DNA of 20,736 bases, from the NCBI GenBank assembly GCA_945867875.1, contig CAMBJF010000022.1, forward strand, positions 1 to 20,736, written 5' to 3'. This DNA is from an uncultured Ruminococcus sp. Its GTDB lineage: Bacteria; Bacillota; Clostridia; Oscillospirales; Ruminococcaceae. The notes beneath the pieces are model-generated. The model did not search any database. It was not told the DNA's origin and was given only the letters and a program-made list of their open reading frames with translations. Shown piece by piece: positions 1 to 6,884 of this stretch. Position numbers and translations under genes: made by a program. The first letter of the stretch is position 1, and each line of letters begins with the position of its first letter.

Positions 1-1552
1 CCGCAGGAGAATAGTCAAGCTCACGGAGAGACTTTCTCAGCGCCGCATCTGTGGCGAAGTCAAGAGCGGAAGCACTGTCATCGAGAATGAGTATCTCAGG
101 CTTTCTCACCAGCGCCCTTGCAATTGTAAGACGCTGCCTCTGACCGCCCGAAAGGTTCTTTCCGCCCTGTTCTATCTCGCAGTCATAGCCGCCCTTTGCT
201 TTGATAACATCAAGAGCCTGAGCCGCTTTCACTGCCTCTTCAATGTCCGCATCAGATGCATTTTCATTGCCCCAGAGCAGGTTTTCACGGATAGTTCCCT
301 TAAAAAGCATAGCCTTCTGAGGAACAACGCCAATTTTGTCACGAAGGTCTGAAACAGCCATATCCTTAACATCAACGCCGTTTACAAGAACATTTCCCCC
401 GCACACGTCGTAAAATCTCGGGATAAGGTTCACAAGCGATGATTTTCCCGAGCCTGTGCCGCCGATTATGCCGATAGTTTCGCCCTTTTTCACGGTAAAG
501 TCAATGTCCGAAAGAGCATAGTCGCCCGCATTTCTGTATTTAAGGAAAGCGTGCTTGAATTCAGCCGCATATTCGCCCTTTTCACTGCCGCCCTTTCCGT
601 CGGTAACGGAGGGTTCCATTTCAAGAGCCGCTTGGATACGGTTTCCGCAGGCAATGCTCTTTGTGATGTTGATGATAAGGTTTGCAAGCTTTATCAGCTC
701 AACAAGTATCTGCGACATATAGTTGTAAAGTGCCACAACAGCGCCCTGAGTGATGATTCCCATTTCAACGTTTATCGCACCCCTGTTGATAAGGAAAATA
801 ATGCCCAGATTGATGATGATGTAGGTCACAGGGTTCATAAGAGCGGAAATCCTGCCCACAAATTCCTGGGAATGGGTAAGCTCGGAGTTTCGGGAAACGA
901 ATCTCTCGGTCTCCTCCCCCTCCTTGCAGAATGCACGGATAACACGAACGCCTGTGAGGTTCTCTCTTGTGACCGAGGTAACGCCGTCAAGCTTCTGCTG
1001 GACCTTTCTGTAAAGAGGAATTGAGCAGAGCATAATTGCGAAAACCACGATAAGGAGCAGAACTGTGACATAAACGAATATCATAGCCGCCTGCGCATTA
1101 ATGGTGAACGCCATTACCATTGCGCCGAAAACCACGAAAGGCGAACGGAGCAGAAGTCTCAGAGTCAGGTTAACGCCGTTCTGCACCTGATTCATATCGC
1201 TGGTCATACGGGTGACCATTGTGGAGGTTCCAAGCTCGTCAAGCTCGGAGTAGGACAGCTTCTGAATGTGCTCAAAAAGCACGTGGCGAAGCCTTGCAAC
1301 GAAGCTTACCGAAGCCTTTGCCGCAAAATACTGCGCCGTGATTGAGAACGCAAGTCCCACAAATCCCAGCAGCACCAGCACAAGGCACATTTTCACGATG
1401 TACGGCTTGTCCCCCGCCGCAATGCCCTTGTCGATGATGGCAGCCACCACCAGCGGCACAAACAGCTCAAAGAGCGCTTCAAGGAGCTTGAAAAGCGGTC
1501 CGAGAATGCATTCTTTGATGTAGCCTTTCATATAAACGAGAAGCTTTTTCAA
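1..1552 (-). CDS. ABC exporter half-transporter (TMD-NBD), C-terminus outside window
   Basis: About 517 codons are visible, so roughly the last 60 residues of a typical 575-580-residue exporter are missing. An N-terminal six-helix transmembrane domain (about residues 15-310) is followed by a nucleotide-binding domain. That domain has Walker A GGTGSGKSS (about residue 365), a VVPQKAMLF Q-loop, the LSGGQRQR signature and Walker B ILILDDSASALD. The residue after the Walker B Asp is Asp rather than the catalytic Glu. In the known family (TM287, LmrC) this marks the partner with the degenerate ATP site in a heterodimer, so a canonical partner gene is expected just beyond the left edge. The TTG start at 1552 is chosen because AAAGGAG lies 8 nt upstream; an in-frame ATG at 1531 lacks such a site. 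The substrate cannot be told: lipid, peptide or drug export are all possible. Confidence 0.9.
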   Translation of the reverse strand, partial: MKKLLVYMKGYIKECILGPLFKLLEALFELFVPLVVAAIIDKGIAAGDKPYIVKMCLVLVLLGFVGLAFSITAQYFAAKASVSFVARLRHVLFEHIQKLSYSELDELGTSTMVTRMTSDMNQVQNGVNLTLRLLLRSPFVVFGAMVMAFTINAQAAMIFVYVTVLLLIVVFAIMLCSIPLYRKVQQKLDGVTSVTRENLTGVRVIRAFCKEGEETERFVSRNSELTHSQEFVGRISALMNPVTYIIINLGIIFLINRGAINVEMGIITQGAVVALYNYMSQILVELIKLANLIINITKSIACGNRIQAALEMEPSVTDGKGGSEKGEYAAEFKHAFLKYRNAGDYALSDIDFTVKKGETIGIIGGTGSGKSSLVNLIPRFYDVCGGNVLVNGVDVKDMAVSDLRDKIGVVPQKAMLFKGTIRENLLWGNENASDADIEEAVKAAQALDVIKAKGGYDCEIEQGGKNLSGGQRQRLTIARALVRKPEILILDDSASALDFATDAALRKSLRELDYSPA

Positions 1553-1588
1553 AAATATCTCTCCTTTTCATTTTTACATACGTAAATT

Positions 1589-1617
1589 ATTATACCATAT
1601 AAGTGCGGACGGTTTAA
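1589..1617 (-). promoter_or_regulatory. Candidate promoter of the ABC exporter gene
   Basis: On the minus strand TATAAT (1594-1589) lies 17 nt downstream of TTAAAC (1617-1612). The -10 is perfect and the -35 is poor. It sits about 40 nt before the TTG start, the right place for the exporter gene. One arm of the inverted repeat at 1593-1642 touches the -10, which could mean regulation. Confidence 0.45.
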
Positions 1618-1642
1618 CTCTTATTTGTTAAATTATATGGTA
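1593..1642. repeat. 10-bp perfect inverted repeat flanking the divergent promoter region
   Basis: TACCATATAA at 1593-1602 is matched by TTATATGGTA at 1633-1642 with a 30-nt spacer. One arm abuts the -10 of the minus-strand promoter and the other lies upstream of its -35, so the pair could bind a dimeric regulator. It is A+T rich, so chance cannot be excluded. Confidence 0.35.
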
Positions 1643-1706
1643 ATATTGTGTAATTGGATTTCCATTTATTGTAAGTATAGTTTTTCAAATATTTTTTTGC
1701 CGCCCC

Positions 1707-1738
1707 TTGACAAACTTGGAAATATGTGTTATTATAAT
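1707..1738 (+). promoter_or_regulatory. Promoter of the SPFH operon
   Basis: TTGACA (1707-1712) is followed by TATTAT (1730-1735, 17-nt spacer) and overlapping TATAAT (1733-1738, 20-nt spacer). The tandem TGATATCA palindromes begin inside the -10 region, so a bound protein would block initiation. The start codon lies about 60 nt further on behind GGGAGG (1788-1793). Confidence 0.7.
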
Positions 1739-1756
1739 GATATCAAAATGATATCA
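1738..1756. promoter_or_regulatory. Tandem 8-bp palindromic operator, TGATATCA x2
   Basis: Two identical perfect palindromes, TGATATCA at 1738-1745 and 1749-1756, have centres 11 bp apart (one helical turn) and overlap the -10 and start region of the SPFH promoter. Ribbon-helix-helix repressors such as MetJ bind tandem short palindromes in this way, and an RHH gene lies third in the same unit. Binding by that protein is inference. Confidence 0.55.
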
Positions 1757-1800
1757 TTTCAATTCAACCACATTTTTCTGAGTTTCAGGGAGGTTTTTTT

Positions 1801-2805
1801 ATGAGCAAAAAAGTTATGGGTGAAATTATGGAAAAGGAGCTTAACGCACCCAACGGTCTTGCAGCCGCATTTCTCACGATTTTTCTTTACATCGCCGCAA
1901 TCGCAGGCATCATTCCCGCAGGAATCAACCTTGACAGCGACGCCCCCACCTTCGGCATTCCCCTTATGGTGATATGCCTCATCTGGCTGTCGATCGGCTG
2001 GATACCGTTTATGGGAATCAAGGTGGTTCGACCCAACGAGGCTCTCGTTCTCACACTTTTCGGAAAATACACGGGCACTCTCAAAAAGGACGGCATTTTC
2101 TTCGTAAATCCGTTCTCTTCTGCCGTAAATCCCGCAAGAGATGCCGAGCTTTCATCGCAGACCGGCGTTTCCGTTTCCGCAAACGGTCAGGCTGAGATAA
2201 AATCTTCCTCCACCGTTTCCAAAAAGCTCTCGCTCAAGGCGATGACCCTCAATAATCAGAAGCAGAAGATAAATGACAAGGACGGAAATCCCGTTGAGGT
2301 CAGCATTGTGGTCATCTGGAAAATTGCAAATACCGCCAAGGCTGTGTTCAATGTTGACAATTATCAGGAGTACATTTCAATTCAGGCGGATTCCACCCTC
2401 AGAGACGTGGCAAGCCTTTATCCCTATGACGTGAGCCACGAGGCAGGCAAATCTCTCCGCAGTTCATCGGCTGAGGTTGCGGAAAATCTGAAAAATGAGC
2501 TTCAGAACAGAGTTGAAAATGCGGGACTTCAAGTTATCGAGGCACGCATCACCCACCTCGCTTATGCTCCCGAAATTGCGGCGGCTATGCTCCAGAGACA
2601 GCAGGCGGCGGCGATAATCGAGGCAAGGCAGAAAATTGTTGACGGCGCTGTGGGAATGGTGGAAATGGCGCTTGAACGCATCACCGAGAACAAGGTCTGC
2701 GAGCTTGATGACGAAAGAAAGGCTCAGATGGTCTCAAATCTTCTCGTTGTGCTCTGCGGAAACAAAGACGCTCAGCCTATCGTGAACAGCGGTTCCATAT
2801 ACTGA
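1801..2805 (+). CDS. SPFH/band-7 domain membrane protein
   Basis: 334 residues. Two hydrophobic segments (about residues 19-42 and 50-70) are followed by a band-7/SPFH domain (about 75-290), recognisable from VVRPNEALVLTLFGKYTGT, the PVEVSIVVIWKI strand and the helical part with ARITHLAYAPEIAAAMLQRQ. SPFH proteins (stomatin, flotillin, HflK/C relatives) oligomerise at membranes and scaffold microdomains or associated proteases. Here the role is probably membrane organisation or stress tolerance. It is not long enough for the extended coiled coil of true flotillins. GGGAGG sits 7 nt before the ATG. It is the first gene of a three-gene unit ending with an RHH regulator. Family assignment is firm, the role is not. 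Confidence 0.85.
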   Translation: MSKKVMGEIMEKELNAPNGLAAAFLTIFLYIAAIAGIIPAGINLDSDAPTFGIPLMVICLIWLSIGWIPFMGIKVVRPNEALVLTLFGKYTGTLKKDGIFFVNPFSSAVNPARDAELSSQTGVSVSANGQAEIKSSSTVSKKLSLKAMTLNNQKQKINDKDGNPVEVSIVVIWKIANTAKAVFNVDNYQEYISIQADSTLRDVASLYPYDVSHEAGKSLRSSSAEVAENLKNELQNRVENAGLQVIEARITHLAYAPEIAAAMLQRQQAAAIIEARQKIVDGAVGMVEMALERITENKVCELDDERKAQMVSNLLVVLCGNKDAQPIVNSGSIY

Positions 2806-2849
2806 TAAATCCGCTCACGGTATTTCAACGAGTAAATAGTGAACACTTA

Positions 2850-3134
2850 ATGCGAATATCTTTCAAATCGCCATATATTACTGTGCTGACGGATTTTATC
2901 CTGACTCAGATGCTGAATGCAGGGTTTAAAATTGCCGCAGACAACGGGTACGGTGACAGCAGAAAGCTTGACAAAATCCTTTCGGCGGTGAGCATTGAAA
3001 TGCTTATCCTTAGCATTCCCGTTATGATTTTTTCGATAACTGATTTAAAAAGCGATGTTATTTTTGTGGTGTATGTGAACATTATCGGGGTAATTTTGCT
3101 TGCTACCGTTCTTGTATTGCATAAAAGGAATTGA
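2850..3134 (+). CDS. Small two-helix membrane protein, unknown function
   Basis: 94 residues from ATG 2850. The second half holds two hydrophobic segments, about residues 44-66 (SIEMLILSIPVMIFSI) and 70-90 (VIFVVYVNIIGVILLATVL), while the N-terminal half is polar and basic. It lies 44 nt after the SPFH gene on the same strand and no other frame competes. No ribosome binding site is seen before ATG 2850, nor before GTG 2883 or the next Met, so the start is uncertain and translation may be weak or coupled. I do not recognise a family. It might partner the SPFH protein; a decayed gene is the alternative. Confidence 0.5.
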   Translation: MRISFKSPYITVLTDFILTQMLNAGFKIAADNGYGDSRKLDKILSAVSIEMLILSIPVMIFSITDLKSDVIFVVYVNIIGVILLATVLVLHKRN

Positions 3135-3182
3135 ACCGTAAAACAGTTTCCAACAAAATAAAAAAACTCGGAGGTGAAGCGT

Positions 3183-3536
3183 TTGGCTGAAAATGATAAG
3201 GCAAAGGGAAAAAAGCAGGTTCCCCTCAGACTTTCCGCTTCCCTTTACGATGAACTGGCACGGTGGGCGGAGGACGATTTCCGCTCAATCAACGGACAGA
3301 TAGAATACCTGCTGACGGAATGCGTGAAAAAGAGGAAAAAAGCCGCTCCCAAAAGGGCAGGCAGCTATCCTCCGGGAGAAGCTCCCGAACTGAATGAGCC
3401 GTTTACTTTTGAATTTCCCGACGGTCACACCGAGAAATTTGAAAATGTCAAGGTGTTCTTAAATCAGCTTGTAAGCGACGGAACGGTGACGTATGACGGC
3501 GAAAAGGACGGAGAAACAGGGAATGTCAAAGATTAA
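3183..3536 (+). CDS. Ribbon-helix-helix (Arc-like) DNA-binding protein
   Basis: 117 residues from TTG 3183. The N-terminus reads KKQVPLRLSASLYDELARW followed by SINGQIEYLLTECVKKRKK: a short beta strand with alternating residues, then two helices, the Arc/MetJ/CopG ribbon-helix-helix fold at about residues 9-50. These dimers insert a beta ribbon into the major groove of short palindromes. A basic stretch follows, then an acidic C-terminal domain of unknown fold. GGAGGTG at 3170-3176 is 6 nt before TTG 3183. GTG 3174 is in frame but lies inside the ribosome binding site, so it is rejected. It is third in the SPFH unit and a plausible autorepressor acting on the TGATATCA pair at 1738-1756. Confidence 0.75.
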   Translation: MAENDKAKGKKQVPLRLSASLYDELARWAEDDFRSINGQIEYLLTECVKKRKKAAPKRAGSYPPGEAPELNEPFTFEFPDGHTEKFENVKVFLNQLVSDGTVTYDGEKDGETGNVKD

Positions 3537-3572
3537 AATCACATTAGAATTGATTAGAATATTAAGACTTTG

Positions 3573-3601
3573 TTGAATAGTCTTTTCGCTTGTGATATAA
3601 T
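3573..3601 (+). promoter_or_regulatory. Promoter (extended -10) before the SdpI-like/lipoprotein operon
   Basis: TTGAAT (3573-3578), a 17-nt spacer and TATAAT (3596-3601) preceded by TG one base upstream, giving an extended -10. The expected start near 3608 falls inside the ribosome binding site GGAGG (3606-3610), implying a very short leader and lowering confidence. AAGACT/AGTCTT (3564-3569/3579-3584) forms an inverted repeat over the -35. Confidence 0.5.
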
Positions 3602-3617
3602 TAACGGAGGGATAAAA

Positions 3618-3983
3618 ATGTTTGCGGTAATAATGCTGTCGGCGTTGAATCTGATACTGCCGCTTACGATGGTCATTTGCGGAGGGTGGTTTTTAAGCAG
3701 TCCCCCCGATATGAACGGCATTGTGGGCTACAGGACAAAGCGGTCTATGGCTTCGCCCAAATGCTGGGCGGCAGCTCACAAAATATGCGGAAGTCTTTGG
3801 CTGGGGTTCGGCATTTTCACAGGTATTTTTGCTGTGATCAGCGGCATTTTCTCCGCTATAAAGGTAAAAGAACCGGATAACGGATTTTACTTTTTTATTC
3901 TCGGTGAAGAGGCTTTTCAGCTTGCTTTTATGCTTGGGGCAATAGCACTTACGGAGGCAAGGCTCAAAAAGCTATTTAAATAA
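3618..3983 (+). CDS. SdpI/YhfL-family membrane protein
   Basis: 121 residues with three predicted transmembrane segments (about 3-27, 52-75 and 90-110). Between the first two is GYRTKRSMASPKCW followed by AAHK, matching the SdpI-family signature (G-x-R-T-x-x-[ST]-x-x-x-x-x-x-W, then a His-containing motif). In Bacillus subtilis SdpI gives immunity to the SdpC toxin and relays the signal to SdpR; most relatives are uncharacterised. ATG 3618 is preceded by GGAGG at 7 nt; an in-frame ATG at 3570 lies upstream of the promoter and is rejected. The first lipoprotein gene starts 12 nt after its stop, so it heads an operon. Family call is fairly sure; an immunity role is inference. Confidence 0.75.
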   Translation: MFAVIMLSALNLILPLTMVICGGWFLSSPPDMNGIVGYRTKRSMASPKCWAAAHKICGSLWLGFGIFTGIFAVISGIFSAIKVKEPDNGFYFFILGEEAFQLAFMLGAIALTEARLKKLFK

Positions 3984-4728
3984 GGGGGACATAAAATGAA
4001 TAAAGTTAAAAATGGGATTTTTGCGGTGCTGGTTTCTTCTTTTCTGCTTTCGGGGTGCGGTGAAACGGGGGTGCAGGAAAGCAATAGAGAAGAGGATATT
4101 TCTGTATCCGAGCAAACGTCGGAGAATGCTGAAAATTATCCCGATTTTGACGAGATAAACAAAATCACTGTGGGCGACAGGACAGTTTCACTGCCTTTTA
4201 AAGCTGAGGAGCTGGGCGATGATTTTTATGCAGATAATTATATAGACGAAAACGGAAATGTTGATAAAAACATCTACTGCTTATATTACAATGATACCCA
4301 AATTTCTTTTGTGGATATTGATAATAATAACTATATAACACATATTGAATTTGATTTTTCCGAAAATGAAGCCACACTCCCGATTTACTGGTCTATATAT
4401 TCATTTGACGGCGATTCGGAAAGTGAAGATGTTTTAAAGGAGCTTGGAAACCCAACCAAAAGTTATATCACAGATGATAATTCAAACAGAACGAATGAAA
4501 TTTATACATATGCTTATGAATCCGGTGTATTTTCAGTTCATTTCAGAGACAGCAGGCTTGAAAGAATATTATTGGATAAAAGCCCTGATCTCGGAATGGA
4601 AACGACTGATATTACTATGGAGCAAAAAAGTTATTTATAAGGGGGACATAAAAATGAATAAAGTTAAAAATGGAATTCTGACGGTGCTGGTTTCTTCTTT
4701 TCTGCTTGCGGGATGCAGTGAAACGGGG
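3981..4728 (+). repeat. Near-identical direct repeat: stop codon, RBS and signal-peptide region of the two lipoprotein genes
   Basis: 3981-4070 and 4638-4728 align with seven substitutions and one single-base indel over 91 positions. Each copy spans the stop codon of the preceding gene, the AAGGGGGACATAAA leader, the start codon and the signal peptide through the lipobox Cys and a few further codons, after which similarity falls sharply. It marks a tandem duplication or later gene conversion of the leader module. Confidence 0.9.
3996..4640 (+). CDS. Small lipoprotein, family unknown
   Basis: 214 residues. The signal peptide MNKVKNGIFAVLVSSFLLSG ends at lipobox Cys21, so the protein should be lipid-anchored outside the membrane. 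A short acidic linker (about 22-48) leads to one domain beginning FDEINKITVGDRTVSLPFK that runs to about residue 200. Its late part, VLKELGNPT...YTYAYESGVFSVHF, resembles the C-terminal domain of the next gene (DILEILGTPN...YRYVYENNICFFAF). I do not recognise the domain; it looks like a small alpha/beta module. GGGGG lies 7 nt or so before the ATG. The gene is 12 nt after the SdpI-like gene and 13 nt before its paralogue. Codons are A+T-rich compared with the exporter genes downstream. Confidence 0.8.
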   Translation: MNKVKNGIFAVLVSSFLLSGCGETGVQESNREEDISVSEQTSENAENYPDFDEINKITVGDRTVSLPFKAEELGDDFYADNYIDENGNVDKNIYCLYYNDTQISFVDIDNNNYITHIEFDFSENEATLPIYWSIYSFDGDSESEDVLKELGNPTKSYITDDNSNRTNEIYTYAYESGVFSVHFRDSRLERILLDKSPDLGMETTDITMEQKSYL

Positions 4729-6126
4729 ACGGTACGGGAAAGCGGTGTAACTGAGGGAAGCACTGACAGTACCGTTTCTGTCGGGTCATCAGTATCGACC
4801 GAAGCACTGCAGAGCACAGTGTATGAAGAGACAGACTTTGATCCGTATGATTTCGATATTTACCTTTGTTGCGAAGATTCTGAAGACCCAACAGATTTAA
4901 ACTATGTTTGGTTACACAGCAATGAATTTACTGCCGATACGAAATGCAAAGAAATGGAGATAATGAGTGACAGAGTAGACCTCACCTCTTTACCTGTAAA
5001 TGAAAATATCACTTATCTCAGGATCAATGCATTAAATGGCAATACCCTTGCAGGAATAGATAATTTTCCCAATCTTGAAGTGCTTTTCTTAAATGATATC
5101 AATGTAACTGATATATCGGATATTTACAAATGCCCTAAGATCAAAAACCTTACTTTAAGATTTGTAGATTCCGTTGAAGACTTTAGCGTTGTAAAAAAGT
5201 TACCTGACCTGGAGGTCTTTTATGCAATGTTAAGTGAACCTGAAGCTACATTGCCCAATATTGAATCATTAGCTTCCTGCAAAAATTTAACAAAATTAAC
5301 ATTGCAGGATTATGATATCGGCAGTATTGATTTTATCGGCGAATTGACAGATCTAAGAGAACTGAGATTGTGGTCATCTGACGGTATGATCGATGATATT
5401 ACACCGCTGTCTTCATTAACAAGTCTTGAAAAGCTTGAAATAACACAGCTTTATTCCGATAATATCGAGCCTTATTTGGCACTGAAAAATTTGACTTATC
5501 TTGACATTGAAGAAAATGAATTTAGTGAAGAAAGCAAAAACAAACTGTATGAAGCTTTTACTGACGGTGTTGTTAAAATAAACCACGTAAATATAATAAC
5601 GGAGGAAACATCATCGGCGGCAGAGACGCTGCAAGGTACAAATGTCGCATTTGATGAAATAGCGGCTTCGATAAGTATTGATGGGCAGGATTATTCTCTT
5701 CCCTGCAAAGTAAAAGATTTAAATTCAAAATACACGATAAAAGACGGAAAATATTACGATGATGATGAGTGCACATATTTTTCTGTTTTTTCCGGCGATG
5801 AAGCGCTCTTTGCAATATGGGTCAACGGTGATCACAGCACAGAAGATGCACCGGAGCCTGATGCTGTTATTTCCAGAATTTTGATCTCACGGGATACTTC
5901 GGAAAACGTATCCTTTAATATTATGGGTATTACCGAGGACAGCACAAATAAAGATATTCTGGAAATTCTCGGTACTCCCAATGACACATATACCGACTCT
6001 TCGTATAGATATGTTTATGAAAACAATATTTGTTTTTTTGCTTTCAATGATGATGATTCAATAAAATTTGTGTCAATTATCACTGATGCTGAAAACTATT
6101 CAACAGAAGAAAATCAAAACAGCTAA
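4654..6126 (+). CDS. Lipoprotein with leucine-rich-repeat insert and C-terminal domain paralogous to the preceding lipoprotein
   Basis: 490 residues from ATG 4654 (AAGGGGGAC just upstream; the upstream in-frame ATG 4444 overlaps the previous gene and is rejected). The signal peptide MNKVKNGILTVLVSSFLLAG ends at Cys21. A Ser/Thr-rich linker follows, then about residues 110-295 with repeated leucine-rich units such as NLEVLFLNDINVTDISDI, DLRELRLWSSDG and SLEKLEITQL, spaced roughly 22-25 residues like internalin-type repeats. From about 333 a domain starting FDEIAASISIDGQDYSLPCK matches the single domain of the previous lipoprotein. The LRR block therefore appears inserted between stalk and shared domain and probably gives protein or ligand binding at the surface. 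It lies directly upstream of an ABC exporter (14-nt gap). A+T content is high: 41 of 60 bases at 5041-5100. Confidence 0.85.
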   Translation: MNKVKNGILTVLVSSFLLAGCSETGTVRESGVTEGSTDSTVSVGSSVSTEALQSTVYEETDFDPYDFDIYLCCEDSEDPTDLNYVWLHSNEFTADTKCKEMEIMSDRVDLTSLPVNENITYLRINALNGNTLAGIDNFPNLEVLFLNDINVTDISDIYKCPKIKNLTLRFVDSVEDFSVVKKLPDLEVFYAMLSEPEATLPNIESLASCKNLTKLTLQDYDIGSIDFIGELTDLRELRLWSSDGMIDDITPLSSLTSLEKLEITQLYSDNIEPYLALKNLTYLDIEENEFSEESKNKLYEAFTDGVVKINHVNIITEETSSAAETLQGTNVAFDEIAASISIDGQDYSLPCKVKDLNSKYTIKDGKYYDDDECTYFSVFSGDEALFAIWVNGDHSTEDAPEPDAVISRILISRDTSENVSFNIMGITEDSTNKDILEILGTPNDTYTDSSYRYVYENNICFFAFNDDDSIKFVSIITDAENYSTEENQNS

Positions 6127-6140
6127 GGGAGGTTTTTTAT

Positions 6141-6884
6141 TTGGCTGATGTATTAAGGACAGAGGGTCTGTCAAAGGCGTATAAAAAGGGAGTTATGGCG
6201 GTAAAGGACGTAAGCTTTACTGTGGGCGAGGGCGAGATCTTCGCTCTCATAGGTCCGAACGGTGCGGGCAAGACTTCCACCATAAGAATGATATCCACAC
6301 TCATAAAGCCCACGGACGGCGACGCTTTCGTGGACGGTCACAGCATTATCACCGAGCCTGACAAGGTAAGGCAGGCTATTACATATCTGCCTGATGAGGC
6401 GGGTGCTTACAAGACTATGACGGGTATGGACTACCTTTATTTTATGGCGGGGCTTTTTTCCTCGGACAAGGAGGAAATTGACAGGTATGTGAACCGCGCG
6501 GTCAATATGTGCGGTCTTGGGGACAGGCTGGAGGAAAAGATAGGCGGCTATTCGAGAGGTATGATAAGAAAGCTGCTCCTTTCCCGTGCGGTAATGACAC
6601 GCCCCAAGCTTGCCATACTTGACGAGGCTACCTCGGGTCTTGACGTTATAAACGCTCTTGACATCAGAAAGACCATTAAGCGGCTTTCTGCGGAGGAGGG
6701 TATGAGCTTCCTGCTTTCCTCCCACAATATGCTGGAAATCGAGTTCGTATCGGACAGGGTGGGAATTATGTCCCACGGTCAGCTTATGGTGACGGGCAGT
6801 GTGGCTGAGCTTAAGGAACGCTATGATGCCGCTAATCTTGAAGAGGTCTTTGAAAGGGTGGTGCAGAACGATGAAGTTAGGTAA
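6141..6884 (+). CDS. ABC-2 exporter ATPase (NatA-like)
   Basis: 247 residues from TTG 6141 with GGGAGG (6127-6132) 8 nt upstream. Walker A is GPNGAGKT (38-45), the signature YSRGM (137-141), Walker B LAILDE (157-162) with catalytic Glu162, and the H-loop is in LLSSHN. The Q-loop position reads YLPDEAG, with Asp in place of Gln, a variant I recall from other ABC-2 ATPases. It should power the permease encoded next, whose start codon overlaps its end by 14 nt, indicating coupled translation. NatA/NatB of Bacillus exports Na+, but relatives also carry peptides, antibiotics or lipids, so the substrate is open. The preceding lipoproteins may be accessory surface components. Confidence 0.9.
   Translation: MADVLRTEGLSKAYKKGVMAVKDVSFTVGEGEIFALIGPNGAGKTSTIRMISTLIKPTDGDAFVDGHSIITEPDKVRQAITYLPDEAGAYKTMTGMDYLYFMAGLFSSDKEEIDRYVNRAVNMCGLGDRLEEKIGGYSRGMIRKLLLSRAVMTRPKLAILDEATSGLDVINALDIRKTIKRLSAEEGMSFLLSSHNMLEIEFVSDRVGIMSHGQLMVTGSVAELKERYDAANLEEVFERVVQNDEVR

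Noticed and set aside
551..1024. 157-codon plus-strand frame inside the ABC exporter gene
   Set aside because: Opposite strand of clear ABC transporter coding sequence; no ribosome binding site.
3564..3590. AAGACT/AGTCTT hairpin as terminator of the SPFH unit
   Set aside because: Six A+T-rich pairs with a weak T-tract, and it overlaps a better-supported -35 box; listed only as part of the promoter region.
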